DNA of 64,000 nt from Nemertoderma westbladi. Lineage: Eukaryota > Xenacoelomorpha > Nemertodermatida > Nemertodermatidae. This document shows positions 21,284 to 32,845 of the stretch, in pieces; the first letter of the stretch is position 1, and the number at the start of each line of letters is the position of its first letter. Where the stretch lies: contig JAUCBJ010002523.1 of the NCBI GenBank assembly GCA_032718475.1, forward strand, positions 124,001-188,000. Reading direction: 5' to 3'. The notes beneath the pieces were generated by a model, which saw only the letters and a program-made list of their open reading frames with translations, had not been told where the DNA came from and ran no database searches. Both the position numbers and the translations under genes were made by a program.

Positions 21284-23848
21284 TTAGCATACAGGTACCA
21301 CTAACTCAATCGGTGTGTCTGTTGTTCTGTTGCTCTGTCGATCTGTTGATCTGTCGATCTTTATATTGTATTTATTCCAAGCCACGGGGGCCCATAGTAA
21401 AATAGTAGATACATAAACAAAAAGGACATAAACAAAAAGGATATAAACAAACAAATACTTTACAAACAAATACTTTACAAAATACATACATAGCACACTA
21501 GTAATTAATAATAAACACCGAAACTCTAATAGCAATTACGTAGTTAAACGAAAAAGGCTAGTGCTGGTGCAAACTAAATATAACAGAGTAAGGTCTACAT
21601 AAATTGTATACACCACCTAAGATAGTGTTGTCAGAATGTAGTATTCTATTTAATAGGCTTTGTGAGGATCTATAAGTAATGTGACAAAACATTGGCAAAC
21701 GTAGTTCGCCAAAAGAAAGTGACATACTTGTAGGTTCTTCACCGGTGAGCCTAGGGATATTAAACAGTAGCCTAGCACAATTATTGTAAGCTACCCTAAT
21801 CTTATCGTACGCACGATGTGAGTAGTTCTTACTAGCCCATAGGCTGTTGCAGTATATTGGGGTACAGTAAGCACGAAAAAGTGCAGTTTTAACATAGACA
21901 GACGCATGGCAAAACTTTCTAGCCAGAGTATTCCCTCTGGCGTACAGTTGATGCATCTGTCGTGTAATATCTAGGTCATCGTCAGTGGACGAGCTAATAA
22001 CGTGCCCTAAATAGTTAAACTTATCAACAGTTTCTATGTTGGAACCATACAATTTGACTCTAGCGACAGAGGTTAACGCACACGATTTATGAATGAAGTA
22101 TAAACACTTCGTTTTCTTAGTATTGAATATAATAGAGTTAGACGTAGCATAGGCTACGGCTATATCTATTAATTTCTGCAGACCAAAAATGGAGTTTGAG
22201 ATCAAACATAAGTCGTCGGCATAAATTAAGTGATTTAACCTAAGTGAACATATAGAACAACCTATACCGCTACTATTTAATTCCTTACTTAACTCATCAA
22301 TGTAAATATTATAGAGCAATGGTGAAATAATACTACCTTGTCTAGTTCCGTTAGTTACAGAAAAGGATGGTGAGAAAAACCCATCCCAACAGACACGCAC
22401 TAGTTGGTTACGATACCAAAACATAATAATGCGAACAATGTATAATGGTACACCACGGTCTATCAGTTTGCGAAACAATTTGAAATGGTTGACACGATCA
22501 AACGCTTTAGATGCGTCTAACATGCATACATAAACAGAAGAATTGTTATTGAGATAGTAGTTCACTATTTCCTTCAGAGTGTATATACATGTTTCAGTTC
22601 CGAGTTTAGGCTTGAAGCCAAACTGGTTATATGTAGTATCTAAATATTTGAAGCAGCGTTCTAGAATTACTTTCTCAATAACTTTACTGAGGATTGTAGA
22701 CAAAGAAATGCCTCGATAGTTATCCTTACACGTCAGACTAGCCGACCTATCCTTTACAAGTGGAATGATGGTTGATTCCATCATGGCAGCTGGCATATAG
22801 TTATGTATAAAAATAGAGTTAATTAAAAGGGCAATTGCACGCACAAGATTATAACAACATGCGTGGATTAAATGTTCTGCCGACAATCCGTCAAGCCCAG
22901 GGGCTTTATCGGATGGAAGGCCGAGCAGTGAATCCATCACTTCGTTGTATGTAATATTAGAAAAACCAATATTAGCTGCGTTATCAATACATGTATTAAC
23001 GTATGCACTATCTGTGTCATCGTTGACACAGTTAAATAAACTCTGGAAATGATTCTTCCACATGTTAGCGATGTTAACAGGGCCAACATCATCTCCTATT
23101 CTAGTAGGTAACGGACACTTATCAGTTGTATGGCTGCGCACCTGTGACCAAAAATGTTTAGTGGAAGAATTATTTAGTAAAGCCTCCGCCATTTTATCAT
23201 GTTTGATCTTAGATGCATTGCGTTTGCAATTCCTCATAGCATGCTTATACCGTGCTTTCGCGCGTAAATATTCTGAAAACACATTGCCTTGACGTGGTGA
23301 CCCACAATTTCGCCAAAGTTTAAAAGCAGATAGTGATTTTTTGTATAAATCCTTTACATGGTCATTCCATCCTGGAATATGGCAGTGGCTGTTTGGTGTA
23401 TCATTTTTATTATTCTTATTATCACCTCCAGAATGTTTAATAAAATATAAACTAGCACTACTTAACACGTTAGTTATATTGTTATATAACATGTCAATAT
23501 CAGAATGGTGACATTTGCAACCAGTGTCGTTGCAATTTGTCAGATTTACCATGTCCTCGGATGCCATAACCTCACCAAGCATAAAGTTTACATGGCCAGC
23601 GTAATCGCTAGTTTTACTTGAGCTATGTTCCCAATCGAAGTGGACTGGGGGGGGGGGGGGGGGGATTTGGTATACTTTCAGATTCTGTGTCGGTGCCCCC
23701 ACTTGGTGGTAGGGACGCCGCTATACCAAGCTGCGTTAACAGTGGCATATGGTCTGATACTGATATATTTGTATATTTACTTCAACATGTACACAAAAGT
23801 ACAATTGTTGATTGTAACATAGTCAAAACTTATTGCACCAGATGAGTA
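21284..23848 (-). mobile_element. LINE I, 5'-truncated non-LTR retrotransposon
   Basis: A - strand element. The 3' tail (21300-21557) holds GGAATAAATACAATATAAAG and then an imperfect array of GATCGACAGATCAACA-like words as a terminal microsatellite. The coding part covers the end of the endonuclease domain (VSDHMPLLTQ near 23745, frameshifted) and RT. It stops near 23848, where LINE J's tail begins. No endonuclease N-terminus was found beyond LINE J, so it is 5' truncated rather than split by J. Confidence 0.8.
21558..23702 (-). pseudogene. LINE I reverse transcriptase ORF, N-terminus lost
   Basis: 714 codons open. RT motifs: LPSDKAPGLDGLSAEHL, DNYRGISLSTILSK, MLDASKAFDRVNH, NGTRQGSIISPLLYN, SGIGCSICSLRLNHLIYADD and a C-terminal region with FNYLGHVISS. 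The apparent start is artificial: near its beginning an 18-19-base C run on this strand (23649-23667) encodes Pro repeats, and the true upstream frame continues as a Ser/Thr/Pro-rich linker to a shifted endonuclease SDH motif. RT fingers and palm look complete with YADD, so only the 5' part disables it. A related fragment is at 32846-33340. CR1/Jockey-like by motif style; clade unresolved. Confidence 0.8.
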
Positions 23849-23887
23849 TAATAATAATAACCCTTCACCAGAAGGAACTAGTGTATG

Positions 23888-25566
23888 TTAATTTTGGCCT
23901 AAAATTATGGAGCGAAGTGAAAACGCGTTGTACAAAAACAGGGAGAGATTTTTAACTATTGTTGGATCGGTGTACTGTAGAATCCTACGGTATTTGTACA
24001 TAGATGGGAACCTACTGTATTGGGGTGGCAGGTATTGTTCGCGTAAGCTACTGTATATCGGGCATTCGAGAAGGAAGTGGTATTCTGATTCAATACACCC
24101 CAAGTTGCATACTGGACATAGCCTGTTCAACCGTGGGATATTGTACCAACGTCCTTCTTCGATTTTTAATCTATGTGAAGTGCATCGGAAACTAGCTATT
24201 GTACGTTTCAGAGTGGGGTAATTTTTAAGAACTATAAGGTACGGTTCGGTTCGAAATGTATCTTTGACATAAAAGTCGCCTTTTGGGGAATTCTCTAGGG
24301 TTGACCACCAATTTTGGATAACTGACTCTGTAGCGTATCCCTCACCTTTGCTAGGAACTCCCTCCCGTTTGGTACTGATTGCGCTTCCCAAGCCCAAGAA
24401 AATCCCAAATTATTAAGTGTATCCCGAACCCCTGACGTCCAATTTGGAACCCTTTGAGAATTAAGCCCTTCCACTGATATGAGATATACCCGTTTTACTA
24501 ATCTATATGATGGCAATGACAATAATCGTAACCAGAATTTTATAATCCCAATGGTTCGGTCAATTGTCAACGGGAAGACACCGGTTTCTCCATAGACTAT
24601 AAAGTCTGGCGTTGAAGTTTTCACACCCAAAACATTTTTCAGAAATTTCAGCTGTAGTTTTTCTGTGTCCCTCCCTTTTGTGAATTCCCATACCTCAGAT
24701 CCATACAGCAAAATAGGCTTAATCAAACTGTTAAAGAGATGTCGTTTTAGGTCAAAACCGATGTTTGGGAATGAGTTCATATAGCGGCAGAGCGTGTAGT
24801 AAGATTTGTTTGCCTTCTCAGTCAATATTTCTTGAGCCTTAATAAATTTTCCTGTTGAAGTAAAGGTAATTCCAAGGTACGTGTAATGAGGTACAACTTT
24901 CATACCTACTCCTTTATATGTCCAAGTTTCATGTCCCGCTTGGGTGCCCCCTTGTCTAAATATAACAATATTTGATTTAGTCAAATTTACAGTCAGCCCC
25001 CAAAAAGTACAGTAGCAACCTAGAGTATCAAGTGAAGCTTGCAACCCCGCCACAGTATTAGCCAGTAGAACAATGTCATCTGCAAAAAGTAGCAGATAGA
25101 GTTTAAATAAGCCAACGTCTACACCAGTGGCATTTCCTTTGCTCAGCTCAGCTTCTAAATCGTTAATGAACAAAACGAATAGAAAAGGGCTAAGGCATTC
25201 GCCCTGCCTGACTCCAACTAGACAGTTAAAGGAATCCGACATATTGTCCCCCCAGATGACTCTTGTTTTGGCAGCGGCGTACATACTTTTTATTATTTTA
25301 TAAACTTTCCCTGAAAATCCCAATGCATTAAGTTTAAACCATAGAGCACTTCTATCAATCATATCAAATGCCTTCTGCAGATCTATGAAGGCGCAATAAA
25401 ACTTACAACCTTTGGATTTATTTAAGTACTGCGTTATCAGGTTGCTAAGTATAAATAACTGGTCAGTCGTCCTGTAACCAGTGCGAAAACCAGCCTGGGA
25501 ATCAATAATTATTCCAAAGGCATCCTCCCACCACTGTAAGCGTGCGTTTATAGCCGCTGTAAACAA
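23888..25566 (-). pseudogene. LINE J reverse transcriptase and C-terminal CCHC region, frameshifted
   Basis: RT part (25566 down to ~24295): KLFTAAINARL, AGFRTGYRTTDQLF, FIDLQKAFDMIDR, VGVRQGECLSPFLF, LLFADDIVLLAN and YLGITFTSTGK. The frame then shifts near 24340-24400 into the tail part ending at 23888, which has RLNRLCPVCNLG and ESEYHFLLECPIY, the CxxC...H...C finger typical of LINE C-termini. The N-terminal RT section is deleted at the junction with the endonuclease ORF. Confidence 0.8.
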
Positions 25567-26267
25567 CTTTCAAGTGATACTGACAAGTTATATATAATTT
25601 CCACATTGGATACTAAGTCTACACAAGATGGCGAGCACAAAACATGGTCAAGCCAGGATGTTGAACCATGTGCATCGCTAATGTAGGTAAAACTATTAGG
25701 AGGCAAAATATTTACATCATAGATACATGAATTTACAGAACAGCACCAGTCAGAGAGTTCGGTGTACCTTAAGCGTTTAGGGTCGGCATTAAAATCTCCG
25801 ATTAGACAACAATGTGTGTACTTTGTTGTTTGTAAAATGGAAGTTAATTTACCCAAACATTCACTATAAATGTTATGGTTTTCAGGGCAGTCATACGGGA
25901 GATATACATTAATAATTAGTAAAGTCTCACCGTTGTCTAATTGTATTCGAATGCCATACATTTGTGATTCATTAAAATCTAAAATTTCCACTGCGTGGTC
26001 TAAAGACTCACGCCATAAAAATGCCAGCCCACCCTTAGGCCTACCCTGAAGCAGACCGTCAGAGTAATCACCAGCTGATAATCCGCGGGCTAGAAAGTTT
26101 TTATTTATAGTAGCCAAAAATCCCAATTCCTGCTTTGGTAACTGAGTTTCTTGGAGCAGTACGATATCACAATTATTGCACAGTTTATTTATAACCACTT
26201 GAGATTCAGGAGTACGAACTGAATTGCAGTTATAGCTGATGATATTTAAATTAGATATATTAGCCAT
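25548..26267 (-). pseudogene. LINE J APE-type endonuclease, truncated before SDH
   Basis: 239 codons starting at ATG: NIISYNCNSVR, LLQETQLPK, INVYLPYDCPENH, LIGDFNADPKR and TSWLDHVLCSP. These are the standard APE/exonuclease III-like motifs for target nicking. The final SDH histidine motif is absent: the frame runs from VEIIYNLSVS straight into deletion-junction codons. Confidence 0.85.
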
Positions 26268-26392
26268 TTTTTTGTCATAAAAATATCATTTATATTATAC
26301 AAAAATAATGACAATATTAAAAAGAAAAAAAGGAAATATTATATATATTGGTATATATATATATCTAAAAATATTCTAAAAATAATCTGGCA

Positions 26393-27627
26393 TTATTTAT
26401 CCTGACCAAGCTCAGACTCTGACTCTCCGGCCATGACGCTTGTTTCAGTACCCTGGGTTCCAGTGCCCAAAGCCGCGTACCGGTTCGCATCAGCGATTAC
26501 TGCGTTACTGTTTCCCACAGGAGGACTACCCGCAGTTGTAGCAGTAGAGTCTGGAACAGCTGTATTAAATCCCGTTGCGACGCGCACGGGCCTAGTGGCG
26601 TTTCAAAGTCACGAATCCTCGAATAGAGTGGCCAGATACTTGGATCCAAGAGTAGAGAACGTTGATCCTCTGAACACGTTATTAAAAACGACCGAACGGG
26701 AGACTCTGCCTTTGATATGCTATAGCAGGTGACGTCAGCAAACCCAAGAGAGTTTTTTACATGATCGAGGATAACTGCGGGATCAACATCAGGATGACAT
26801 CCTGTAAGGAAGAGTTTACGAGAAGGTTGAACCGTATGGAACCCCCCCGTACCAGTGGAGGAACCTTGAACAAAGGAGGGTGCATTGGAATTGTTCGCGC
26901 CTCTTCTCACACGAGCCGCCACCGCTTGTTTCCGTGGAGGATCACGCTTCGGACGACGATAGGTGACGAGGGTATAATTATCATCGCTCGGTTGTGGATC
27001 ATCACTTGGATTACGAATTACAGCAGCACTGTAGTTGCCACTGCCAGACACAGCCACACTGGTCGTGTTCGGGACAGCGGGCGCCGCCGCCGGACTATGG
27101 GTCGATTCGGCACCCGATTCGGCTCGCTCCTGTGGCAGCATCGGCACCGCACCATACGCCGCATGACTGCAGCTAGGGCGAGCCTCGAGAACAGCCAGAC
27201 GATCCTGCATTACACTCATACGGTTAAGCAGCAGTGCAGTGTCCGCGTGACTAATGGCAAAGGGAGGAATGACGGATAGATCCTTAGGTATGAACTGGGG
27301 AAGGTGATCGCCATCCGGCCGATTAATATATCCCGCGTAATCGAAGATATCCAGGATATCTCCTACCGTATTCTTGCGAAAAAGATCGCCTGACTGTCGT
27401 GATTTAACAAACGACTGCTTGTTCTTTTCTCTGTCGCTAACTGGTATCTTGGATAACAGGATACTTTTGGCGTCCTTGAACATGACATCGGAGAATCGTG
27501 GCCACGATTGCACTATATATATAATCGAGTCCCGTGTGTAGCCTTTTGTGCGGGACGTCCATAAGTAAGACAGAACATCACTCTCCACATGACTACACGG
27601 CACGGATGCTGCCGTCATTGCGTGCAA
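26393..27627 (-). pseudogene. LINE J ORF1 (RNA-binding protein), C-terminus frameshifted
   Basis: Starts at ATG 27627. An N-terminal alpha-helical region (~1-130), a Ser/Pro/Ala-rich middle, then an RRM-like segment (~285-355: RKLFLTGCHPDVDPAVI, VRSFLITCSEDQR, SIWPLYSRIRDF). At ~26590 the frame shifts; the likely native C-terminus continues in another frame (26393-26587, Ala/Thr/Gly-rich). The family role would be ORF1p-type RNP assembly. Confidence 0.65.
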
Positions 27628-27650
27628 TCAGGAATGAAGCCTGATGCAGT

Positions 27651-28000
27651 GATTTTACTGCTGTACTATCTGACTGTTGCTCTGTTAGGCCTATATCTAT
27701 ACAGCTGTACAGATGTGTAATGTTTTCAATAGATATCTGGATCTGTTGTGTCCAATTTTAAACGTTAATAACTCAGGCAAATGTTAATGAAATTTAACCA
27801 AACTTGGTACACATGTAGTCTGGCCAAAGTTTAGAAATTTTCCAAGTTGAATTTGCGTGGGGTCTTCGTGCAGCATCTGTGTAACTGTCTTACAGTTATA
27901 ATAAATTTATTTTCCCAAAAATTATTAGGCTTGGCATCAGCTGGTTGCTAGGAGACTAAATCATACCATTGTGGCCTGTCTGCCTGTACCGGAACTATAC
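27651..28000. other. no gene; probable LINE J leader and dispersed repeat
   Basis: Non-coding on both strands. Contains AACTTGGTACACATGTAGTC-like text typical of dispersed repeats, but no second copy is in the window. Confidence 0.35.
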
Positions 28001-28137
28001 TCAGCCTGCTTACTTTCGTCGCTAACCCCACACTCCAACCAGCTTGCTACCTGTCTTCCCAGCTAGCTAGAGTTAAATAATTATACAACGTTGCTATGAT
28101 ACAGAGAAAATCCTTCCCTATTCGCTACCATAGGCAA
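28001..28137 (-). repeat. LINE-flank segment, inverted partner of 21152-21283
   Basis: Reverse complement of the segment following LINE copy E. Similarity ends around AGCCTGCTTACTTTCGTCGC. Confidence 0.8.
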
Positions 28138-29177
28138 CTACTAGGATCGGCATGCTGCATTGCAGCTGCATTTTTAAGAATGCTGTGCCGGCTTATCGAC
28201 AAAATTGCACCGCCACAACTCCCTATCACCCATGACATTTGCTAGATCATCCGCATTTTAAAGGCTAGTGTCCTTTAAGATGCGTCTCAAGTCATGGGCT
28301 GTCCACCATGCTTATTCACTCTATGAGGCTGCCAAAGTACAAGATTATGCACTGGCTGGTACTCACGGCGAAAGCAATGTCCTGCAAAGCGGAGGCGATT
28401 TTGTTCTAGTGTCAAGCTTGGGGGAACCATTGAGACACCTCCAATGTTATATAGTGTCTGGTTGGAGATGTGTGCATTGTACTTGACACAATGAACCCGG
28501 TGTAGCATTGTTGTGAATGCGCCATCCAGAGATTTGGTGTCCCCAGCAGTTAGAGCCCAGCATGGACTCCCATAGAGGAGTACTGGAACTACTGCTGCTC
28601 TAAATAACCGGACCTTAAGTTTCCGATTAATTCTCAGTGACTTCCAAATCCTGGAAAGCCTATTCAAGGCTGCCCATGCCTTTCCCTTACGCATTCGAAG
28701 GTCCTCACCTGACTTCCGGATCCATGATACCAGGTAACAGAAGTCATCCACATGCTCAAGCATACCATCTTTTGAGCTTATGCTCATCCGATCAGAGACT
28801 TGCTGAGGACTTTCAAAGTTAACTGTCAAAATTTTGGTCTTTCTGGAGTTAATAAAAAGACCAACACTAGAAGCAGCATGTTCTAATGAGCTGAGGAGCC
28901 GTTGGGCTCCCTCTAGTGATTCTTAGAGTACTCCTAAGTCATCAGCAAAGTCTAGATCAGTTAGGTACTTGGCAGGATTTCCTCGACTTCTGGAGCCAGT
29001 AGGTGGAGTTATCATCACCCCATCATCATTGTGGTGATCTAAGGACATGCGTAGAACATAGTCAACAACAATTATTAACAAGAATGGTGCAAGTGTGTCT
29101 CCCTGGAGGACGCCCCATAACACTTCAAATGGTTCTGTGTCACCGTCAACAGTAGACACAAATGTTGTCGAACCATC
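28138..29177 (-). mobile_element. LINE A fragment (copy F), RT palm to 3' end
   Basis: The - strand copy starts within RT (GSTTFVSTVDGDTEPF) and runs through FADDLGVL to the 3' end. Lesions: TCA to TAA nonsense at ~28923-28925, and loss of several bases near 28255-28262. Where LINE A has a stop (TAG at 3994), this copy has GAG, and its frame across 28287-28829 is open. Confidence 0.85.
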
Positions 29178-29553
29178 AGTTAAAACCTGGTGGTTTTCCC
29201 TCAATATCCAGAACATAGTATGTATATTGATCGCTGAATAATGAGTTATAATTGACTGAATATTATTGATGTTTGATACTGATTGACTATTAAATGTTAC
29301 GCTATACTGACCAGTAAGTAGTAGGTACAAATTAGTTCGCTATCCTATCTGATGTAATTGCACAAGTAGTTGAGTATTGAGTTACAATGAGTTATATACC
29401 CACAACCGATATTGGTTTGGCTATTGCCTGTACCATACTAGGCTGTGATTGGACCACCACTGCATCTGCTGATTTGTGTACAGCTGCCAATGTGGCCCTT
29501 TCTCTAACTACAGGGTGTGTCATATATTCCTACATATATTATTGCACAATAGA
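29178..29553. other. no recognisable gene
   Basis: Short spacer with a 61-codon open frame at 29387-29572 that has no known domain and runs into the minisatellite. Not called as a gene. Confidence 0.35.
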
Positions 29554-29859
29554 AGTTTCCCATGTGAGTTAATGAGGCTACTTTCCAAGTTTCCCATGTG
29601 AGTTAATGAGGCTACTTTCCAAGTTTCCCATGTGAGTTAATGAGGCTACTTTCCAAGTTTCCCATATGAGTTAATGAGGCTACTTTCCAAGTTTCCCATG
29701 TGAGTTAATGAGGCTACTTTCCAAGTTTCCCATGTGAGTTAATGAGGCTACTTTCCAAGTTTCCCATGTGAGTTAATGAGGCTACTTTCCAAGTTTCCCA
29801 TGTGAGTTAATGAGGCTACTTTCCAAGTTTCCCATGTGAGTTAATGAGGCTACTTTCCC
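29554..29859. repeat. 34-bp minisatellite, nine units
   Basis: AGTTTCCCATGTGAGTTAAT followed by GAGGCTACTTTCCA repeats nine times at exact 34-bp steps (29554, 29588, and so on to 29826). Only one visible substitution (CATATGAG in unit 4), so it is very homogeneous. Confidence 0.95.
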
Positions 29860-30251
29860 CTGCTTGTGTAATAAGTTTGGTACTGACCAAACCTATTACT
29901 TTCTTGGGTTGCCAACTTTGTATTGGCTTCCCCTGCCACTGGCCGCATTCCTGTATTGCTTAAATTTCCTTAGTAGCTTTCGGTCGCTACCATGACAGTA
30001 TTAGAATATATCTTTAAAGTTAAGTTACCTCTTCCCCAGCATATTTTACCTCATTTTGTCTTCAATATTAATAATGAAGCAGCATTTGTTACGTCTAATT
30101 GTTATGGACTTTCGTCGAGTGTTGAAAGCCCTTATCTGATTCCCGAGTGCATCTCTAGTTGAATCTACCTTCCTTATCACAATCACTCTGGGTTCGGACA
30201 GTACGGAAGCCCACAGTGGCCACTCTACTTCACACATAATATTTGCTCTCA
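29860..30251. other. spacer with left flanking repeat of the 20-bp minisatellite
   Basis: Positions ~30137-30200 (ATCTGATTCCCGAGTGC...CTCTGGGTTCGGACAG) recur as a direct repeat at ~31029-31098 on the other side of the minisatellite. On the - strand this segment is open and continuous with the minisatellite frame, but no domain is recognised. Confidence 0.5.
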
Positions 30252-30975
30252 GTATGTGTGAGAGGTTGTCCATATGTGTGAGAGGGTGTCCATATGTGTG
30301 AGAGGTTGTCAATATGTATGAGATGTGTGAGAGGTTGTCCATATATGTGAGAGGGTGTCCGTATGTGTGAGAGGGTGTCCATATGTGTGATACGTAGTCC
30401 ATATGTGTGAGAGGGTGTCTGTATGTGTGAGATAGTGTCCATATGTGTGAGACGTTGTCCATATGTGTGAGAGGTTGTCCATATGTGTGAGAGGGTGTCC
30501 ATATGTGTGAGAGGGTGTCCATATGCGTGCGAGGTTGTCCATATGTGTGAGAGGTTGTCCATATGTGTGAGAGGTTGTCCATATGTGTGAGAGGTTGTCC
30601 ATATGTGTGAGAGGTTGTCCATATATGTGAGAGGGTGTCCGTATGTGTGAGAGGGTGTCCATATGTGTGATACGTAGTCCATATGTGTGAGAGGGTGTCT
30701 GTATGTGTGAGATAGTGTCCATATGTGTGAGACGTTGTCCATATGTGTGAGAGGTTGTCCATATGTGTGAGAGGGTGTCCTTCTCTGTGAGAGGTTGTCC
30801 ATATGTGTGAGAGGGTGTCCGTATGTGTGAGAGGGTGTCCATATGCGTGCGAGGTTGTCCATATGTGTGAGAGGTTGTCCATATGTGTGTGAGGTTGTCC
30901 ACATGTGTGAGAGGTTGTCCATATGTGTGTGAGGTTGTCCACATGTGTGAGAGGTTGTCCATATGTGTGTGAGGT
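30252..30975. repeat. 20-bp minisatellite, ~36 units, with higher-order duplication
   Basis: Unit ATATGTGTGAGAGGTTGTCC. Variant order shows a 280-bp (14-unit) higher-order duplication: the run starting ATATATGTGAGAGGGTGTCC at ~30341 recurs at ~30621 with the same sequence of variants. Because 20 is not a multiple of 3 and the unit has no stop on the - strand in any frame, three overlapping long - strand open frames arise (His/Thr/Asp/Leu-rich). I treat these as repeat artefacts. Confidence 0.95.
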
Positions 30976-31098
30976 ATATACGATAGAGACAGGACTATCG
31001 TCGAGTTGTGAGAATGTCGAAATCACTCATCTGATTCCCGAGTGCCTCTCTAGTTGAATCAAACCTCCCTTCTCACAAGCACTCTGGGTTCGGACAGG

Positions 31099-31431
31099 GA
31101 ACCTATGGTTGGATAGACAGGTCGAGCGATATGTTTGGACTCCAGAGGAAGTGTCATAAATATGAATGATTGTGTAACTTACAACTTATATTTTTTCCGA
31201 TATAAACTAGTCCTACTTTGCATCACACCAATAATGTTCGTACAAACCAATAATCTTACTAATAGCAAATGACTACTAGACTAGTTAACAACATAACAAC
31301 AAATATCACCAATAAGTTATAGAATGAATGAACACGAGATTATATTTCTTGAATAATATTGATAACTATTTATACACACATACACATAGTATTATAACGA
31401 TTGGTCATGGCTCTTAGGTTTGCACTTTAAA
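31099..31431. other. no recognisable gene
   Basis: AT-rich DNA between the minisatellite flank and the duplicated Ly6-like segment. Confidence 0.4.
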
Positions 31432-32360
31432 GGAAACAAGCATACTGAGTTATTTTAAAGTGTGGTCGTATATATATCATAACAGTTTTCATGTGGTAAG
31501 ACAACGCAGAATAGTTTCAGCGATTTTTCAGATTAACAGAGGGAATAACAATACAAGTTCGAACTGTGTGGATTTAAAGATATTCACTTTTAGAAGGCGA
31601 GCCACACTACTAAAGCTATTGGATATCAGAAGAAGTCAATAGTAATTGTTACGGCCAACAGAATATAAGCAACAGCTCCAGTGAGGTGTTTCGCCAAACT
31701 AGCTGTCGTGAATATTTCAGCGGTTGTCGATGGTTCTCTCTCGGTTGTTTCTGGTTCGGTTGTTACCGGATCAAACACGGGATCATTCCAATCCACGGTT
31801 CCATTGGGGAACAGATAGTCGTGTTCCCACACAAGGTCTACTACTTTGTTGCAGACTTCTGTTCCGTTGCAGCAGATCCGCTGACAACTTGGATGTGTCA
31901 GCTCGACGGTGTACGCCGAACTACCTGTCTCGATCTCGTCTCCAACCTTCTTTCTGCATTCCTCTTCATCGTAATCCTTGCAGCCATCAGGCATGCAGAG
32001 TTCTTTCCTTGTATACAACAAACTTTTCAAAACTTCGCTATTTACATTGAATCTACCTGGCAATTGATTATAATGCAGACGGCATGTTGAGCAATCCGTT
32101 TCATTGTAACCTGGATTTTCTTCTTGCCAGCCGCCGCTATCCGGGAACACTTCCGGCAGAGCTGTCTTATAAGTAACCATGGTGTGCGCGGTCATACATG
32201 ATACAGCCGACACATCCATAACTATCTCTGTAACTATATAAATAGCTACAAATAGCATTTTCACATATTCGATATCCATAACTTTTGATCCTCCGATTTG
32301 TGTTCGATATTCAGTATACCGTTTCCAAGATTATTAATACCGTTAGCTACTGTATTATTT
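31432..32360 (-). repeat. inverted segmental duplication, copy 2 (Ly6-like gene)
   Basis: Reverse-complement partner of 10231-11177. Flank identity is about 95% by eye; coding divergence is concentrated in the middle of the gene. Confidence 0.85.
31626..32279 (-). CDS. secreted or GPI-anchored Ly6/uPAR-like protein, copy 2
   Basis: 217-residue single-exon ORF on the - strand, paralogue of 10321-10974. Same signal peptide, same ten cysteines with the CCNGTEVCN end, same three N-glycosylation sites, same Thr-rich stalk and hydrophobic C-terminus (ends IDFF because the stop has moved one codon). Residues ~30-42 and ~73-134 carry most of the replacements. By eye there are about 30 amino-acid differences against about 7 silent ones, while non-coding flanks differ at only ~5%. 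Both genes are intact, which argues that both are expressed or were until recently. Confidence 0.7.
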   Translation of the reverse strand: MDIEYVKMLFVAIYIVTEIVMDVSAVSCMTAHTMVTYKTALPEVFPDSGGWQEENPGYNETDCSTCRLHYNQLPGRFNVNSEVLKSLLYTRKELCMPDGCKDYDEEECRKKVGDEIETGSSAYTVELTHPSCQRICCNGTEVCNKVVDLVWEHDYLFPNGTVDWNDPVFDPVTTEPETTEREPSTTAEIFTTASLAKHLTGAVAYILLAVTITIDFF

Positions 32361-32845
32361 TTTTTAAGAATTATAATTATTAATAATACATAATTGTTAA
32401 CAATTTATTACTTTCGATTTGAATGATGGCCATTATTGCTAAAGAATCTTACCAAAGAGATGCCCTGTCTCTTAAATACGAAAGGCATACCATTCCAGTG
32501 GAATGTCTCACAACACGCAAAAGATTTTCGCAGTATAGAAAATTAATACATTAAATTCTGTAATTTTAGATGTTGGTTAAGTTTTTAGATTATAAAATTC
32601 TAAAATGCAAAAAGTAATAACCAAATAATAAAAAATAATTCCTAACACTCGTTTAACATAACGGAAATTAAAACATTTAAATTAAATGTTTAAATGTTCC
32701 GTTTGGTTTATTATTTTCAACGCACAACATAGTACCGCAGGCGAAGCGTTGTTTCTCAGCACCTGGGAGTATAACGCGAACTTTTAGCCCCCCACTCCCC
32801 CCCGTTTGTTAAATTTTTCAAAAAAATATATATAAAAAAATCAAT
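32361..32845. other. AT-rich spacer, no gene
   Basis: No coding pattern. An imperfect palindrome around AACATTTAAATTAAATGTT at ~32672-32690 is the only structure noted. Confidence 0.4.

Larger units (their letters stand above)
23849..27650 (-). mobile_element. LINE J, two-ORF non-LTR retrotransposon with internal deletion
   Basis: A - strand element with ORF1, APE endonuclease, RT and a C-terminal zinc-finger region in order. Its 3' end carries a TTATTATTATTA tail at ~23850-23863. The segment between the endonuclease SDH motif and the RT fingers is missing at ~25566. Its family differs from A, H and I by RT motif spelling (FADDIVLLA, VGVRQGECLSPFLF). Confidence 0.85.

Noticed and set aside
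21284-21535. 83-codon Phe/Val/Leu-rich membrane protein on the - strand
   Set aside because: It is the repetitive 3' UTR of LINE I (TTTGTTTATGTCC-type repeats).
26433-27279. + strand ORFs opposite LINE J ORF1
   Set aside because: No domains; they are the complement of the RRM-bearing ORF1.
30046-31026. 326-codon His/Thr/Asp-rich protein on the - strand
   Set aside because: All three - strand frames are open because of the 20-bp unit. No signal peptide or domain; kept only as a low-interest check.
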